A stretch of 26,284 bases of DNA, taken from the NCBI GenBank assembly GCA_024699595.1, contig JAILPG010000028.1:1-26284 (forward strand), in the 5' to 3' direction. This DNA comes from Lachnospiraceae bacterium (lineage in GTDB: Bacteria > Bacillota_A > Clostridia > Lachnospirales > Lachnospiraceae). This document shows, in pieces, positions 7,014-14,406 of this stretch; within the stretch, counting starts at the first letter, position 1, and every line of letters begins with the position of its first letter. A model generated the notes under the pieces. That model had not been told where the DNA came from. It saw only the letters and a list, made by a program, of their open reading frames with translations, and searched no databases. A program made the position numbers and the translations under genes.

Positions 7014-7022
7014 TGATATAAT
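7014..7022 (+). promoter_or_regulatory. Extended -10 promoter for the decarboxylase operon
   Basis: TGATATAAT at 7014-7022 is a perfect extended -10. The -35 region near 6994-6999 (TGTTAT) is weak. Transcription would start near 7029, about 88 bases before the first gene. Being -35-poor, the promoter may depend on the extended -10 or on regulation. Confidence 0.65.
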
Positions 7023-7032
7023 CTTTTGCGAT

Positions 7033-7054
7033 ATCGTAAACGATCAAATTCGTT
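7033..7054 (+). promoter_or_regulatory. Operator-like palindromes just downstream of the decarboxylase promoter
   Basis: ATCGTAAACGAT (7033-7044) is a perfect palindrome with 5-base arms. An overlapping inverted repeat AACGA/TCGTT (7039-7043, 7050-7054) follows. Both lie about 5-25 bases after the predicted transcription start, where a repressor would block initiation. The TetR-type gene at 12443 is a candidate binder. No binding evidence exists here. Confidence 0.35.
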
Positions 7055-7116
7055 CAGGGTTTTTCTGTTATCGTTTTATTTCTTTATACAATTAAAAACG
7101 GAGGGCTTTAAACAAA

Positions 7117-8544
7117 ATGAGTAACACTTCCAACGCGGGTACGAGAATCAGTTCGTTGCTCGATGAAAACAGTTTTGTTGAGATCGGCGCATTGGTAAGA
7201 GCCAGGGCTACCGATTTTAACTTAAACCCCAAAGCGGCCGATTCAGACGGCGTTATCACAGGTTACGGCCTGATCAATGACAGGGTTGTATATGTATACA
7301 GCCAGGATCCGTCAGTTCTTGCAGGCTCTGTGGGTGAGATGCATGCCAAGAAGATCTTAAGGCTTTATGATCTTGCGATGAAGGCCGGAGCTCCTGTTAT
7401 AGGACTTATTGATTCGGCAGGATTAAGGCTTCAGGAGGGAGCGGATGCACTTGACGCTTTCGGAAAGATATACAAAGCCATGTCTGATGCATCGGGAGTT
7501 ATTCCGCAGATCACAGCCGTATTTGGTGAATGCGGCGGAGGACTTGCAGTTCTTTCAGCTATGTCCGATATCATGGTCATGGAAAAGGGTGCAAAGGTTT
7601 TTGTCAATTCACCGAATGCTCTTTCAGGCAATTATGAGGCAAAGAAGGATACGGCTTCAAGCGATTTCGTAAGCTCTGAGACCGGGATCTGTGATCTTGT
7701 GTGTGATGAAGCCTCCATTTATGATGCTTTGAGGAAGGTTGTCGGACTGCTTCCCGATAATAATGAAGATTCCGCATCTTACGATGAATGCGACGATGAT
7801 CTTAACCGTGAGACCGATGACTTTGCGGATTGTATAACGGATGCTTCCGTAGCACTGGCAAGGATAGCTGATGATCAGGATTTCACCGAGCTTAAGGCAG
7901 GATATGCAAGACAGATGGTTACCGGACTGCTTAAGCTTAACGGACTTACAGTCGGCGCAGTTGCAAACAGAACGGCTGTTTTTTCTGATGACGGAAAAGA
8001 AAGCGAAAAGTTTGATCCCGCCATTACCGCAGAAGGTGCTGAAAAAGCTGCCGATTTCGTAGAGTTCTGTGATGCTTTCAATATTCCGGTATTAACGCTT
8101 GTGAATGCTTCGGGATTTGAAGCCACAACGGAATCCGAAAAGAAGATGGCAAAGGCTGTTGCAAAGCTTACATATTCATTTGCAAACGCTACGGTTCCGA
8201 AGGTTAATCTCATTACGGGCAAGGCTTTCGGTAGCGCTTATGTTGCAATGAATTCAAGCGGACTTGGCGCAGATCTTACGCTGGCTTTAAAGGGAGCTTC
8301 CGTTGGAATGATGGATGCGTCTCTTGCCGCAAAGATCATGTATGCATCAGAGGATGCATCTGTTCAGAAGGAAAAAGCATCCGAATATGACAAGCTTCAG
8401 AACAGCGTGGATTCAGCAGCAGCAAGAGGTTATGTCGATCAGATAATCGACGGAGCCGATGCAAGGAAATATCTTATAGCTGCTTTTGAAATGCTTTATT
8501 CAAAAAGAGAGGATCGTCCATATAAAAAGCATGGCACAGTTTAG
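7117..8544 (+). CDS. Divergent acyl-CoA carboxyltransferase (MmdA/PccB/12S-like)
   Basis: A 475-residue member of the crotonase-fold carboxyltransferase family, which moves CO2 between an acyl-CoA and carboxybiotin. Both half-domains are visible: LLDENSFVEIG, VLAGSVGEMHAKKILRLYDLAM, GAPVIGLIDSAGLRLQEG and VIPQITAVFGECGGG in the first half; GFEATTESEKKMAKAVAKL, FANATVPKVNLITGKAFGSAYVAMNS and GADLTLAL in the second. It is shorter than MmdA/PccB (about 510), lacking the N-terminal RR..GGG..GKLTARER segment. The oxyanion motif GPCAGG reads GECGGG, and the second-half PGxxQEYGGIIRHGAK motif is not recognisable. It leads an operon with OadG-like, biotin carrier, OadB and OadA-type genes, so it should use that carrier. 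Methylmalonyl-CoA is one possible substrate, but the divergence makes this uncertain. GGAGG at 7101-7105 precedes the ATG. Confidence 0.85.
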   Translation: MSNTSNAGTRISSLLDENSFVEIGALVRARATDFNLNPKAADSDGVITGYGLINDRVVYVYSQDPSVLAGSVGEMHAKKILRLYDLAMKAGAPVIGLIDSAGLRLQEGADALDAFGKIYKAMSDASGVIPQITAVFGECGGGLAVLSAMSDIMVMEKGAKVFVNSPNALSGNYEAKKDTASSDFVSSETGICDLVCDEASIYDALRKVVGLLPDNNEDSASYDECDDDLNRETDDFADCITDASVALARIADDQDFTELKAGYARQMVTGLLKLNGLTVGAVANRTAVFSDDGKESEKFDPAITAEGAEKAADFVEFCDAFNIPVLTLVNASGFEATTESEKKMAKAVAKLTYSFANATVPKVNLITGKAFGSAYVAMNSSGLGADLTLALKGASVGMMDASLAAKIMYASEDASVQKEKASEYDKLQNSVDSAAARGYVDQIIDGADARKYLIAAFEMLYSKREDRPYKKHGTV

Positions 8545-8565
8545 GAAGGGTATGGTGAACGTAAT

Positions 8566-9348
8566 ATGAAAAAAATAAGCTTGATATTATGTTTTATGGT
8601 CTGCCTTTTCGGACTGTCGGCCTGCAACGCTGAAACACCGGTCGATTCCGATACCGCTTTAAGACTTGAGAGCATGTCCGAGGCAATAATAGAAGGTGCT
8701 TTCGCTCCGCTTACTGCCGAGCAGTCAAATGCGCTTGTTGCCATGGGCCCCGAGTATCTTGAGTATGTTTACGAGCAGTCCATGGGCATGGCCGTTAACG
8801 GAAATGGCATGATCACCGGATATGATTCGTGGAACAAGGCCATAAGCGAGATCGGTGCTTTTAAGGAGATCACCGGGTATGACGTAAAATATAATTCCAA
8901 AGGAAACGGAATAATCGTCATTTCTCATGTGGTATGTGAGAATGGTACCGGTCAGGTTGAGACGATCTTTAAGGATGATCTTAATAACACGGTTGAAAGC
9001 CTTGCTTTCAATATCAACTATACATTCGGTGAAAAGATGGGAAGAGCGGGACTTAATACCCTGCTTGGAATGGGAACGGTATTTGCAGTCCTTATCCTTA
9101 TTTCTCTTATCATTTCATTGTTTAACTATATCCCGCGCATTCAGAAGATATTTGCAAAGGATGACGAGGATAATGTTTCCGTGCCTGAAAAGATCGCAGA
9201 AGCGGAAGCGGCAGATGAAGAAGATCTGTCTGATGATCTTGAACTGGTGGCTGTCATTACAGCAGCTATCCATGCTTATGAGGGATCATCAAGGACATCG
9301 TCTTCAGGTGATGGATTTGTTGTAAGAAGTATTCGCAGAAAAAGATAA
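8566..9348 (+). CDS. OadG-family subunit with lipoprotein signal and extracytoplasmic domain
   Basis: A 260-residue protein in three parts. The N-terminus is a lipoprotein signal peptide with lipobox LSAC (C20). Residues about 25-160 form an extracytoplasmic domain beginning FAPLTAEQSNALVAMGPEYL, which resembles DUF3887-type domains. Residues 164-188 are a membrane span (TLLGMGTVFAVLILISLIIS), followed by an acidic segment and the OadG hallmark ELVAVITAAIHAY with GFVVRSIRRK at the end. Classical OadG (gamma) is only about 80-100 residues and assembles the alpha and beta subunits of Na+-pumping decarboxylases. Here the gamma-like part would tether the complex, with an extra lipidated outer domain of unknown role. 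Predicted topology is lipid anchor outside, one span, C-terminus inside. GAAGGG lies upstream, and the biotin carrier follows after 23 bases. Confidence 0.85.
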   Translation: MKKISLILCFMVCLFGLSACNAETPVDSDTALRLESMSEAIIEGAFAPLTAEQSNALVAMGPEYLEYVYEQSMGMAVNGNGMITGYDSWNKAISEIGAFKEITGYDVKYNSKGNGIIVISHVVCENGTGQVETIFKDDLNNTVESLAFNINYTFGEKMGRAGLNTLLGMGTVFAVLILISLIISLFNYIPRIQKIFAKDDEDNVSVPEKIAEAEAADEEDLSDDLELVAVITAAIHAYEGSSRTSSSGDGFVVRSIRRKR

Positions 9349-9371
9349 TTAAAGTATCAGGAGGATTGATG

Positions 9372-9737
9372 ATGAAAAACTATACAATTACCGTTAATGG
9401 CAACGTATATGATGTAACAGTGGAGGAGGGAAGTGCTCAGGCATCCGAGACCAAAGCTGCTCCGAAGGCAGCTCCGAAAGCTGCACCCGCTGCACCTAAG
9501 AAGAGTGCATCCCAGGGCGCAGGCTCCGTAAAGATCGAGGCAGGAGCTGCAGGAAAGGTATTCAAGATAGAAGCCGGCGTTGGTCAGGCTGTAAAGAAGG
9601 GTGATGCGGTTGTTATCCTGGAAGCAATGAAGATGGAGATACCCGTTGTAGCTCCCGCAGACGGAACAGTTGCAAGTGTTGATGTCTCTGTTGGAGATAC
9701 TGTTGAAGCAGGAGCATTGTTAGCTACGCTCAATTGA
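9372..9737 (+). CDS. Biotin carrier protein of the decarboxylase (1.3S/GcdC/MmdC-like)
   Basis: A 121-residue free-standing biotinyl protein. Residues 1-20 form a small beta segment (MKNYTITVNGNVYDVTVEEG), then comes a flexible Ala-Pro-Lys linker (about 28-47), and a biotinyl domain ends the protein with the EAMKMEIPV motif, the biotinylated lysine being K87. It shuttles carboxybiotin between the two carboxyltransferases and the OadB pump. Three possible starts are adjacent: TTG 9366, ATG 9369 and ATG 9372. CAGGAGG at 9358-9364 gives the best spacing (7 bases) to 9372. It is the only biotin carrier in the operon, and neither carboxyltransferase has its own biotin domain. Confidence 0.95.
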   Translation: MKNYTITVNGNVYDVTVEEGSAQASETKAAPKAAPKAAPAAPKKSASQGAGSVKIEAGAAGKVFKIEAGVGQAVKKGDAVVILEAMKMEIPVVAPADGTVASVDVSVGDTVEAGALLATLN

Positions 9738-9770
9738 TCATTAGACAGATAAGAAACTGGAGGTCATAAA

Positions 9771-10922
9771 ATGCAATATGTAGTTGAGACATTGGGAAAT
9801 CTCATACATCAGACAGCCTTTTTCGGTCTGACAGGCGGTAATATCATAATGATCGCCGTAGCGTGTTTTTTCCTGTATTTGGCTATTGCCAAAGAATATG
9901 AGCCCTTGCTTCTTCTGCCCATTTCCTTTGGTATGCTGTTAGTTAACATATATCCGGATATCATGCTGTCCATAGAGGAATCAACAAACGGCGTGGGCGG
10001 ACTTCTCCATTACTTTTACCTGATGGATGAATGGGCCATACTTCCTTCGCTTATCTTTATGGGTGTCGGTGCCATGACGGATTTCGGTCCGCTTATTGCA
10101 AATCCGAAGAGCTTTCTTTTGGGAGCTTCAGCACAGTTTGGTATCTTCGCGGCTTATTTCGGAGCCATAGCACTTGGCTTTAATGACAAGGCAGCTGCTG
10201 CGATCTCTATAATCGGAGGAGCTGACGGTCCTACATCGATCTTCCTTGCAGGAAAGCTCGGACAGACGGCTCTGCTTGGCCCCATTGCGGTTGCTGCATA
10301 TTCCTATATGTCGCTTGTGCCGATCATTCAGCCGCCCATTATGAAGCTTCTTACAACGGAAAAAGAGAGAAAGATCAAGATGGAACAGTTAAGGCCTGTT
10401 TCCAAGCTTGAAAAAATACTCTTCCCGATAATCGTAACCATCGTTGTATGCCTTATCCTTCCGACAACAGCACCTTTAGTAGGTATGCTGATGCTCGGTA
10501 ATCTCTTCAGGGAGTCAGGAGTGGTAAGACAGCTTACCGAAACAGCAAGCAATGCCCTTATGTATATAGTTGTTATCATACTGGGTACATCAGTAGGTGC
10601 TACGACAAGTGCAGAGGCATTCTTAAATACCGATACATTAAAGATCGTTGTTCTGGGTCTGATAGCTTTTGCCTTCGGAACCGCCGCCGGCGTCCTGTTC
10701 GGAAAGCTTATGTGTATCTTTACTCATGGCAAGGTCAATCCGCTGATCGGCTCCGCAGGTGTTTCGGCCGTACCCATGGCTGCGAGGGTTTCGCAGAAGG
10801 TCGGTGCAGAGGCTGATCCCACCAATTTCCTGTTAATGCATGCAATGGGACCCAATGTTGCCGGAGTTATAGGTACTGCGGTCGCAGCCGGAACCTTTAT
10901 GGCAATATTCGGAGTATTTTGA
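9771..10922 (+). CDS. oadB: Na+-translocating decarboxylase beta subunit (OadB/GcdB/MmdB)
   Basis: A 383-residue polytopic membrane protein with about nine hydrophobic segments. It decarboxylates carboxybiotin on the membrane and exports Na+. Family motifs are [21 protein letters not shown], the ion-binding helix [17 protein letters not shown] (D152, equivalent to the essential Asp of OadB), the [13 protein letters not shown] segment and [20 protein letters not shown], which carries the second Asn/Ser site. The C-terminal [20 protein letters not shown] is also typical. CTGGAGG at 9758-9764 precedes the ATG. The sequence alone does not tell which carboxylated substrate feeds it; that is set by the associated carboxyltransferases. 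A Na+ rather than H+ preference is inferred from the family. Confidence 0.95.
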   Translation: MQYVVETLGNLIHQTAFFGLTGGNIIMIAVACFFLYLAIAKEYEPLLLLPISFGMLLVNIYPDIMLSIEESTNGVGGLLHYFYLMDEWAILPSLIFMGVGAMTDFGPLIANPKSFLLGASAQFGIFAAYFGAIALGFNDKAAAAISIIGGADGPTSIFLAGKLGQTALLGPIAVAAYSYMSLVPIIQPPIMKLLTTEKERKIKMEQLRPVSKLEKILFPIIVTIVVCLILPTTAPLVGMLMLGNLFRESGVVRQLTETASNALMYIVVIILGTSVGATTSAEAFLNTDTLKIVVLGLIAFAFGTAAGVLFGKLMCIFTHGKVNPLIGSAGVSAVPMAARVSQKVGAEADPTNFLLMHAMGPNVAGVIGTAVAAGTFMAIFGVF

Positions 10923-10941
10923 TAAATAAAGGAGAGATAAA

Positions 10942-12375
10942 ATGTCTGAAATCGAAAAAAAACCCATAAAAATAACCGAAACCATTCTTCGTGATGCTCA
11001 TCAGTCACTGATAGCTACGAGAATGCCAACCGAGGTTATGCTTCCCATACTTGATAAGCTTGACAGGGTCGGCTATCATTCGCTTGAAATGTGGGGCGGT
11101 GCAACCTTTGATGCTTCACTCAGATTCTTAAAGGAGGATCCCTGGGACCGTCTGAGAAAGATCAGGGATGGCGCAAAAAAGACGAAGCTTCAGATGCTGT
11201 TCAGAGGACAGAATATTCTTGGATACCGTCCGTATGCCGATGACGTTGTATATGCTTTTGTAGAAAAATCTATCGCAAACGGTATCGACATAATCCGTAT
11301 CTTTGACTGCCTGAATGATATCAGAAACCTTCAGGCTGCCGTAGATGCGACCAACAAGATCAAGAAGCAGGAAGGAAGGGGAGAATCCCAGATAGCTCTT
11401 TCCTATACTCTCGGTGATGCCTATACGCTTGAGTACTGGGCAGACATAGCAAAAAAGATCGAGGAGATGGGAGCCGATTCCATCTGTATCAAGGATATGG
11501 CAGGCCTTTTAGTACCGTACAAGGCTGCAGAGCTTGTAAAGACCCTTAAGGAAAATACAAAGCTTCCTATCCAGCTCCATACGCATTATACCTCCGGTGT
11601 TGCATCAATGACACTTCTTAAGGCTGTTGAAGCCGGAGTAGATGTTATCGATACGGCAATGTCACCTCTTGCACTTGGTACCTCACAGCCCGCAACAGAG
11701 GTTATGGTAGAGACCTTCAGAGGAACACCTTATGATACGGGCTTTGATCAGAAGCTTCTTGCTGAGATCGCAGATTACTTCAGGCCTTACAGAGAGCAGT
11801 GTCTTGAAAATGGACTCTTAAGTCCCAAGGTACTTGGTGTTAACATCAAGACTCTGTTATACCAGGTTCCCGGAGGAATGCTTTCAAACATGGTATCCCA
11901 GCTTAAGGAACAGAATGCAGAGGATAAGTATAATGAAGTGCTCGAGGAGATCCCTCGTGTACGTAAGGACTGTGGTGAGCCTCCTCTGGTTACACCTTCG
12001 TCACAGATCGTCGGAACTCAGGCCGTTCTTAATGTGCTTATGGGCGAGAGATATAAGATGGCAACCGGTGAGTTCAAGGATCTTCTGCGCGGAAAGTACG
12101 GCCAGACCGTAAAGCCCATGAACCAGGAGGTTATTGACAAGGTAATACCCGGCGAGGAAAGGTTTACATCACGTTCTGCTGACGCTGCAGGTCTTACAAA
12201 TGAAATGGATAAGCTTGAGGCAGAGATGAAACAGTATAAGCAGCAGGATGAAGATGTTCTGTCCTATGCACTATTCCCGCAGGTTGCAGTTGATTTCTTT
12301 AAATACAGGGAAGCACAGCAGACAAAGGTAGACCAGACAAAGGGTGATGCCGAAACCGGTTCATATCCCGTCTGA
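10942..12375 (+). CDS. oadA: Oxaloacetate/pyruvate carboxyltransferase (OadA/PycB/5S-like), no biotin domain
   Basis: A 477-residue DRE-TIM carboxyltransferase that transfers CO2 between pyruvate/oxaloacetate and biotin. ITETILRDAHQSLIATRM (metal ligand D18), YHSLEMWGGATFD, LRKIRDGAKKTKLQMLFRGQN, IIRIFDCLNDIRN, the carbamylated lysine in SICIKDMAGLL (K184) and the QLHTHYTSG metal histidines (H213, H215) are all present. The C-terminal conserved carboxyltransferase domain (about 300-455: NGLLSPKVLGVNIKTLLYQV, PSSQIVGTQAVLNVL, PGEERFTSR) is complete. The protein stops before any biotinyl domain, so it must use the separate carrier. AAAGGAGAG lies 7 bases upstream. Last gene of the operon; no convincing terminator follows before the regulator. 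Confidence 0.94.
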   Translation: MSEIEKKPIKITETILRDAHQSLIATRMPTEVMLPILDKLDRVGYHSLEMWGGATFDASLRFLKEDPWDRLRKIRDGAKKTKLQMLFRGQNILGYRPYADDVVYAFVEKSIANGIDIIRIFDCLNDIRNLQAAVDATNKIKKQEGRGESQIALSYTLGDAYTLEYWADIAKKIEEMGADSICIKDMAGLLVPYKAAELVKTLKENTKLPIQLHTHYTSGVASMTLLKAVEAGVDVIDTAMSPLALGTSQPATEVMVETFRGTPYDTGFDQKLLAEIADYFRPYREQCLENGLLSPKVLGVNIKTLLYQVPGGMLSNMVSQLKEQNAEDKYNEVLEEIPRVRKDCGEPPLVTPSSQIVGTQAVLNVLMGERYKMATGEFKDLLRGKYGQTVKPMNQEVIDKVIPGEERFTSRSADAAGLTNEMDKLEAEMKQYKQQDEDVLSYALFPQVAVDFFKYREAQQTKVDQTKGDAETGSYPV

Positions 12376-12398
12376 ACATAAGAATAAACCACAACGCT

Positions 12399-12428
12399 TA
12401 TAATACATAAACACTATGCGATCATAGT
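12399..12428 (+). promoter_or_regulatory. Promoter and operator-like palindrome before the TetR-type gene
   Basis: A perfect TATAAT at 12399-12404 with a poor -35 would start transcription near 12411. Immediately after it, ACTATGCGATCATAGT (12413-12428) is an inverted repeat with 6-base perfect arms and a CGAT centre. This placement is typical of an autoregulated TetR-family gene. The sequence TGCGAT also occurs at 7027-7032 just after the decarboxylase operon -10. Confidence 0.5.
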
Positions 12429-12442
12429 CAGAGGAGTTACAG

Positions 12443-13000
12443 ATGGCCAGAAAAGAGCAGATCACTAAAGAGGTAATACTAAACGGCGCATTTGATCTGT
12501 TGAGAAAACAGGGAATGGAGATGGTTACCGCAAGGAAGCTTGCTTCACATATCGGATGCTCCACACAGCCCATATTCAGGGTTTATGAAAATATGGAGGC
12601 CTTGTATGAGGACTTATTCAATAAGGCCAGAAATTATTATGAGGATTATTATACCAATCATAAAAAAGAGAGTGCGATACCTTTTGTGGATCTCGGGATG
12701 AGCTACATCCAGTTTGCAAAGGATGAGATCAATATTTTCAGGCTTCTGTTCATGACATCCCATGACAGTGACAATACGATGTATGATCTGATCAACGGAA
12801 AGGACAACGGTTTTGTCATAAAGGAGCTCAAGAGAGTTCATAATCTTAACATGGACAAAGCAAGCAACCTTTTCATGAAGATATTCATCTTTATACACGG
12901 TATGGCCTGCATGGCAACGAACGGTGAGTTCGATCTTACCAAGGATGAAGTTGCAAAGATGCTCTCCGATGTGATCAACAATTTTACCAGGAATCAGTGA
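12443..13000 (+). CDS. TetR/AcrR-family transcriptional regulator
   Basis: A 185-residue one-domain-plus-HTH regulator. The N-terminal helix-turn-helix covers about residues 7-53 (KEVILNGAFDLLRKQGMEMV, TARKLASHIGCSTQPIFRVY, ENMEALYEDLF), the standard TetR pattern. The C-terminal ligand domain is mostly helical with FIHGMACMATNG near the end, resembling the WHG-type TetR C-terminal domain. AGAGGAG precedes the ATG. It lies 67 bases after the decarboxylase operon on the same strand, behind its own TATAAT and a palindrome, so autoregulation is likely and control of the operon is a reasonable guess. The effector is unknown; an acyl-CoA or acid metabolite would fit the context but is speculation. 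Confidence 0.88.
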   Translation: MARKEQITKEVILNGAFDLLRKQGMEMVTARKLASHIGCSTQPIFRVYENMEALYEDLFNKARNYYEDYYTNHKKESAIPFVDLGMSYIQFAKDEINIFRLLFMTSHDSDNTMYDLINGKDNGFVIKELKRVHNLNMDKASNLFMKIFIFIHGMACMATNGEFDLTKDEVAKMLSDVINNFTRNQ

Positions 13001-13059
13001 CAGAGACGATCTCGCAAGCGGGACAGCTCTGTTTGCTGTGAAGTATGATATCCGGTTAG

Positions 13060-13089
13060 AAAATGGTGTTCTTTTAGAGCACCATTTTT
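13060..13089 (+). terminator. Terminator between the TetR gene and the flavoprotein gene
   Basis: A 13-bp stem with one G-T pair (13060-13072 AAAATGGTGTTCT with 13076-13088 AGAGCACCATTTT), a TTT loop and a terminal T run. A-rich on the left and T-rich on the right, it could work in both directions. It ends 16 bases before the next start codon. Confidence 0.75.
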
Positions 13090-13105
13090 CCGTAAAGAGG
13101 AAATG

Positions 13106-14341
13106 ATGAAGGTCATAGTTGCGGGAGGCGGACCCGCCGGGATGATGGCGGCCGTAATGGCTGCAAGAAACGGCGGCGAGGTCATCCTTATCGAAAAAAA
13201 TGAAAAGCTTGGAAAAAAACTGTTCATCACGGGAAAAGGCAGATGCAATATGACCAATAACTGTGATGCTGATACTTTTTTTGAAAGTGTCATCACAAAC
13301 CCCAAATTTCTGTACAGTGCCTATTATGCAATGGATCCGCAGGCGGTCATGGGTTTCTTTGAGGATCTTTCCTTAAAGCTTAAGACCGAAAGAGGAGGCA
13401 GGGTGTTTCCGGTCTCGGATCATTCATCGGATGTTACCGGTGCTCTTAAAAGGGAGCTTAACAGACTCGGGGTTAAAATACTTTTAAATACAAAGCTTAC
13501 GGACATCGTACTTAATGAAGAAAGATTTCAGGCGGTAAGGCTTGACGGTCAGAGAGAGTTAAAGGCAGATGCACTAATACTTGCACTTGGAGGAAGCTCA
13601 TATCCTTCTACGGGTTCGGACGGACAGGCTGCTTATTTTTCGGATAAGCTTGGACTTAAGTATGTTAAGGAAGAACCGTCATTAGTGCCCCTCAGATCTG
13701 ACTGGAAGTATAATGACACGCTTAAAGGCCTGTCGCTTCGCAATGTCGGAATAACCCTCAAATGTGACGGAAAGGTGCGTTTTACCGATTTTGGTGAAAT
13801 GCTGTTTACGCATTTCGGTGTAAGCGGGCCGACGGTATTAAGTGCAAGCTGCCACTTAACGGAAGCGGATTATGAGAAAGATGTAAGGCTGTATATAGAT
13901 CTTAAGCCCGCGCTTGATGAGAAGACCCTTGATAAAAGGCTGCTTCGGGATTTCGAAAAATATCAGAAAAGGAAAATAAAGAACGCACTTTCAGATCTTC
14001 TGCCGGCTTCGCTTATACCTGTTATCGTAGAGCTTTCCGGGATCGATCCATATAAGGATGTGAATCTGGTTACAAAAGAGGAGAGAAAGAAGCTTTTGAG
14101 GCTTCTGAAAGCTCTTGAGATAAGGATAACGGGAAATACGGGGTTTAATGAGGCGATAATCACCAGGGGCGGTATCGGGATAAAGGAAATAAATCCCAAA
14201 ACGATGGAGCTTAAAAAATATAACGGAATATATGTCTGCGGAGAGATGATAGATGCAGATGCCTATACAGGAGGCTTCAATCTGCAGATCGCCTGGTGCA
14301 CCGGAGCACTTGCGGGAAGATCTGCAGGCTCTGTAAGTTAA
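13106..14341 (+). CDS. HI0933-family FAD-dependent oxidoreductase
   Basis: A 411-residue flavoprotein of the HI0933/YhiN family, annotated elsewhere as NAD(P)/FAD-dependent or aminoacetone oxidase family enzyme. The N-terminal Rossmann motif VIVAGGGPAGMMAAVMAARN, the family hallmark LGKKLFITGKGRCNMTNN, ALILALGGSSYPSTGSDGQ, LFTHFGVSGPTVL and the C-terminal GGFNLQIAWCTGALAGRSA (FAD site) are intact. The real substrate of this family is not firmly known. Two ATGs are adjacent (13103, 13106). AGAGG at 13096-13100 is better spaced for 13106. The gene precedes cmk, ispH and rpsA, a gene order I recall from Lachnospiraceae. It sits directly behind a terminator, and no clear promoter was found, so it may depend on readthrough. 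Confidence 0.92.
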   Translation: MKVIVAGGGPAGMMAAVMAARNGGEVILIEKNEKLGKKLFITGKGRCNMTNNCDADTFFESVITNPKFLYSAYYAMDPQAVMGFFEDLSLKLKTERGGRVFPVSDHSSDVTGALKRELNRLGVKILLNTKLTDIVLNEERFQAVRLDGQRELKADALILALGGSSYPSTGSDGQAAYFSDKLGLKYVKEEPSLVPLRSDWKYNDTLKGLSLRNVGITLKCDGKVRFTDFGEMLFTHFGVSGPTVLSASCHLTEADYEKDVRLYIDLKPALDEKTLDKRLLRDFEKYQKRKIKNALSDLLPASLIPVIVELSGIDPYKDVNLVTKEERKKLLRLLKALEIRITGNTGFNEAIITRGGIGIKEINPKTMELKKYNGIYVCGEMIDADAYTGGFNLQIAWCTGALAGRSAGSVS

Positions 14342-14361
14342 ACTGCGCAGCCTGACAGAGA

Positions 14362-14390
14362 TTGATACGGTAAGAGAATAAAAATACAGA
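14362..14390 (+). promoter_or_regulatory. Possible weak promoter before cmk
   Basis: TTGATA (14362-14367, five of six) is followed 17 bases later by TACAGA (14385-14390, three of six). It lies in the 65-base gap between the flavoprotein gene and cmk. The poor -10 keeps confidence low. Confidence 0.25.
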
Positions 14391-14406
14391 TCAGAGAGGA
14401 CAGGAT

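Noticed and set aside
7023..7116. Leader of the decarboxylase operon as a riboswitch
   Set aside because: About 88 bases with small palindromes but no recognisable aptamer core or expression-platform terminator.
9449..9510. Tandem-like Ala-Pro-Lys coding repeats in the biotin carrier
   Set aside because: Normal flexible linker of biotinyl proteins; the DNA copies are degenerate.
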